From: a bacterium
GTDB taxonomy: Bacteria; Verrucomicrobiota; Verrucomicrobiia; Chthoniobacterales; UBA6821
Direction: 5' to 3'
Length of the DNA: 64,000 bases
Assembly: GCA_021849805.1 (NCBI GenBank)
Contig: JAJZSL010000010.1
Span: forward strand, 1-64,000
Shown one piece after another: positions 63,848 to 64,000 of this stretch; within the stretch, counting starts at the first letter, position 1, and the number at the start of each line of letters is the position of its first letter. Both the position numbers and the translations under genes were made by a program. Under the pieces are notes generated by a model. The model did not search any database. It saw nothing but the letters and a program-made list of their open reading frames with translations, and was not told the DNA's origin.

Positions 63848-64000
63848 ATGATCATTTCTATCACCATTCCTATCTACAATGAACGGGAAGCAATCACTCC
63901 ACTTTTCACTAAGATTGTGGAAGTGATGAATCGTTATGGAAAGCCATACGAAGTTATTTTTATTAATGATGGAAGCCATGATGGAAGTGCAGAGCTTCTC
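63848..64000 (+). CDS. Glycosyltransferase family 2, N-terminal part (3' end outside window)
   Basis: 51 codons from ATG 63848 to the window edge: ISITIPIYNEREAITPLF, and after it EVIFINDGSHDGSAELL. This is the GT2 nucleotide-binding start with the NDGS motif, as in undecaprenyl- or dolichol-phosphate sugar transferases (DPM1/ArnC-like). It fits surface glycan synthesis; exact function needs the missing part. Confidence 0.85.
   Translation, partial: MIISITIPIYNEREAITPLFTKIVEVMNRYGKPYEVIFINDGSHDGSAELL

Overview
The window is dense, AT-leaning bacterial chromosome with about 64 protein genes, three tRNA genes, very short spacers and frequent stop/start overlaps (ATGA, TAATG). The cell is Gram-negative: it has a GT9 heptosyltransferase-like protein, GDP-mannose to GDP-fucose enzymes, TonB/ExbD parts and a lipoprotein OppA. 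It respires with complex I. TTG and GTG starts are common and clean Shine-Dalgarno sequences are rare. Gene content (deoxyhypusine-synthase-like gene behind sufBCD, a squalene-synthase-like gene, FeS-type photolyase, a CesT-like secretion chaperone) fits the Planctomycetota-Verrucomicrobiota-Chlamydiota group, most likely a host-associated verrucomicrobial lineage. This is inference; no rRNA gene is present to test it.

Layout. 1-0.7 kb: the tail of a helical-repeat protein and a decayed copy of it. 0.7-9.1 kb (+): nuoB-nuoC-rnd, nadC-birA-tsaD, oppA, a polyprenyl synthase and radC. 9.1-15.2 kb: a YycJ-like hydrolase (-), tRNA-Arg, proB-permease-TPR, a GT9 enzyme and thiH-thiS. 15.3-18.7 kb (-): a membrane protein and feoA-feoA-feoB. 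18.8-21.3 kb: tRNA-Thr, gmd and fcl. 21.5-25.9 kb (-): alaS and a frameshifted coiled-coil protein. 26.2-30.8 kb (+): sufC-sufB-sufD-DHS-like, then tRNA-Leu. 31-36 kb (-): a GT8-like enzyme, TonB-like protein, miaB and a secreted protein. 36.1-38.2 kb (+): pgsA-queH-squalene/phytoene synthase. 38.2-44.6 kb (-): YhaM-like, oppB-oppC, and gap-pgk-tpiA. 44.9-46.4 kb (+): purE-tsaC. 46.5-49.1 kb (-): SprT-like, cysteine desulfurase and an exported protein. 49.3-53.6 kb (+): a DUF6941-like protein, rplM-rpsI, recO, thyA, folA and sufE. 53.6-63.5 kb (-): CesT-like chaperone, exbD-TPR, CBS-CGL reverse transsulfuration, a DUF429-like protein and uvrC-photolyase. The window ends in the start of a GT2 glycosyltransferase.

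How the genes connect. Fe-S assembly is spread over three places: sufCBD near 26-30 kb, a NifS/IscS-type desulfurase at 47 kb and sufE at 53 kb. Cysteine for it can come from CBS plus CGL, and iron from Feo. Both halves of t6A synthesis (TsaC, TsaD), plus MiaB and QueH, give a full anticodon-loop modification set. The oligopeptide transporter is split, with oppA at 5.6 kb and oppBC at 39-41 kb.

The least ordinary content is outside the housekeeping genes. (1) A dispersed family of about 166-bp, TA-flanked, terminal-inverted-repeat elements (MITE-like) is present in at least six copies, one apparently inserted inside an older copy. (2) A second dispersed palindromic repeat lies at 15.8 and 46.4 kb. 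(3) A CesT-family type III secretion chaperone candidate shares the window with helical-repeat and coiled-coil proteins that are truncated, decayed or frameshifted, as effector-like genes often are.
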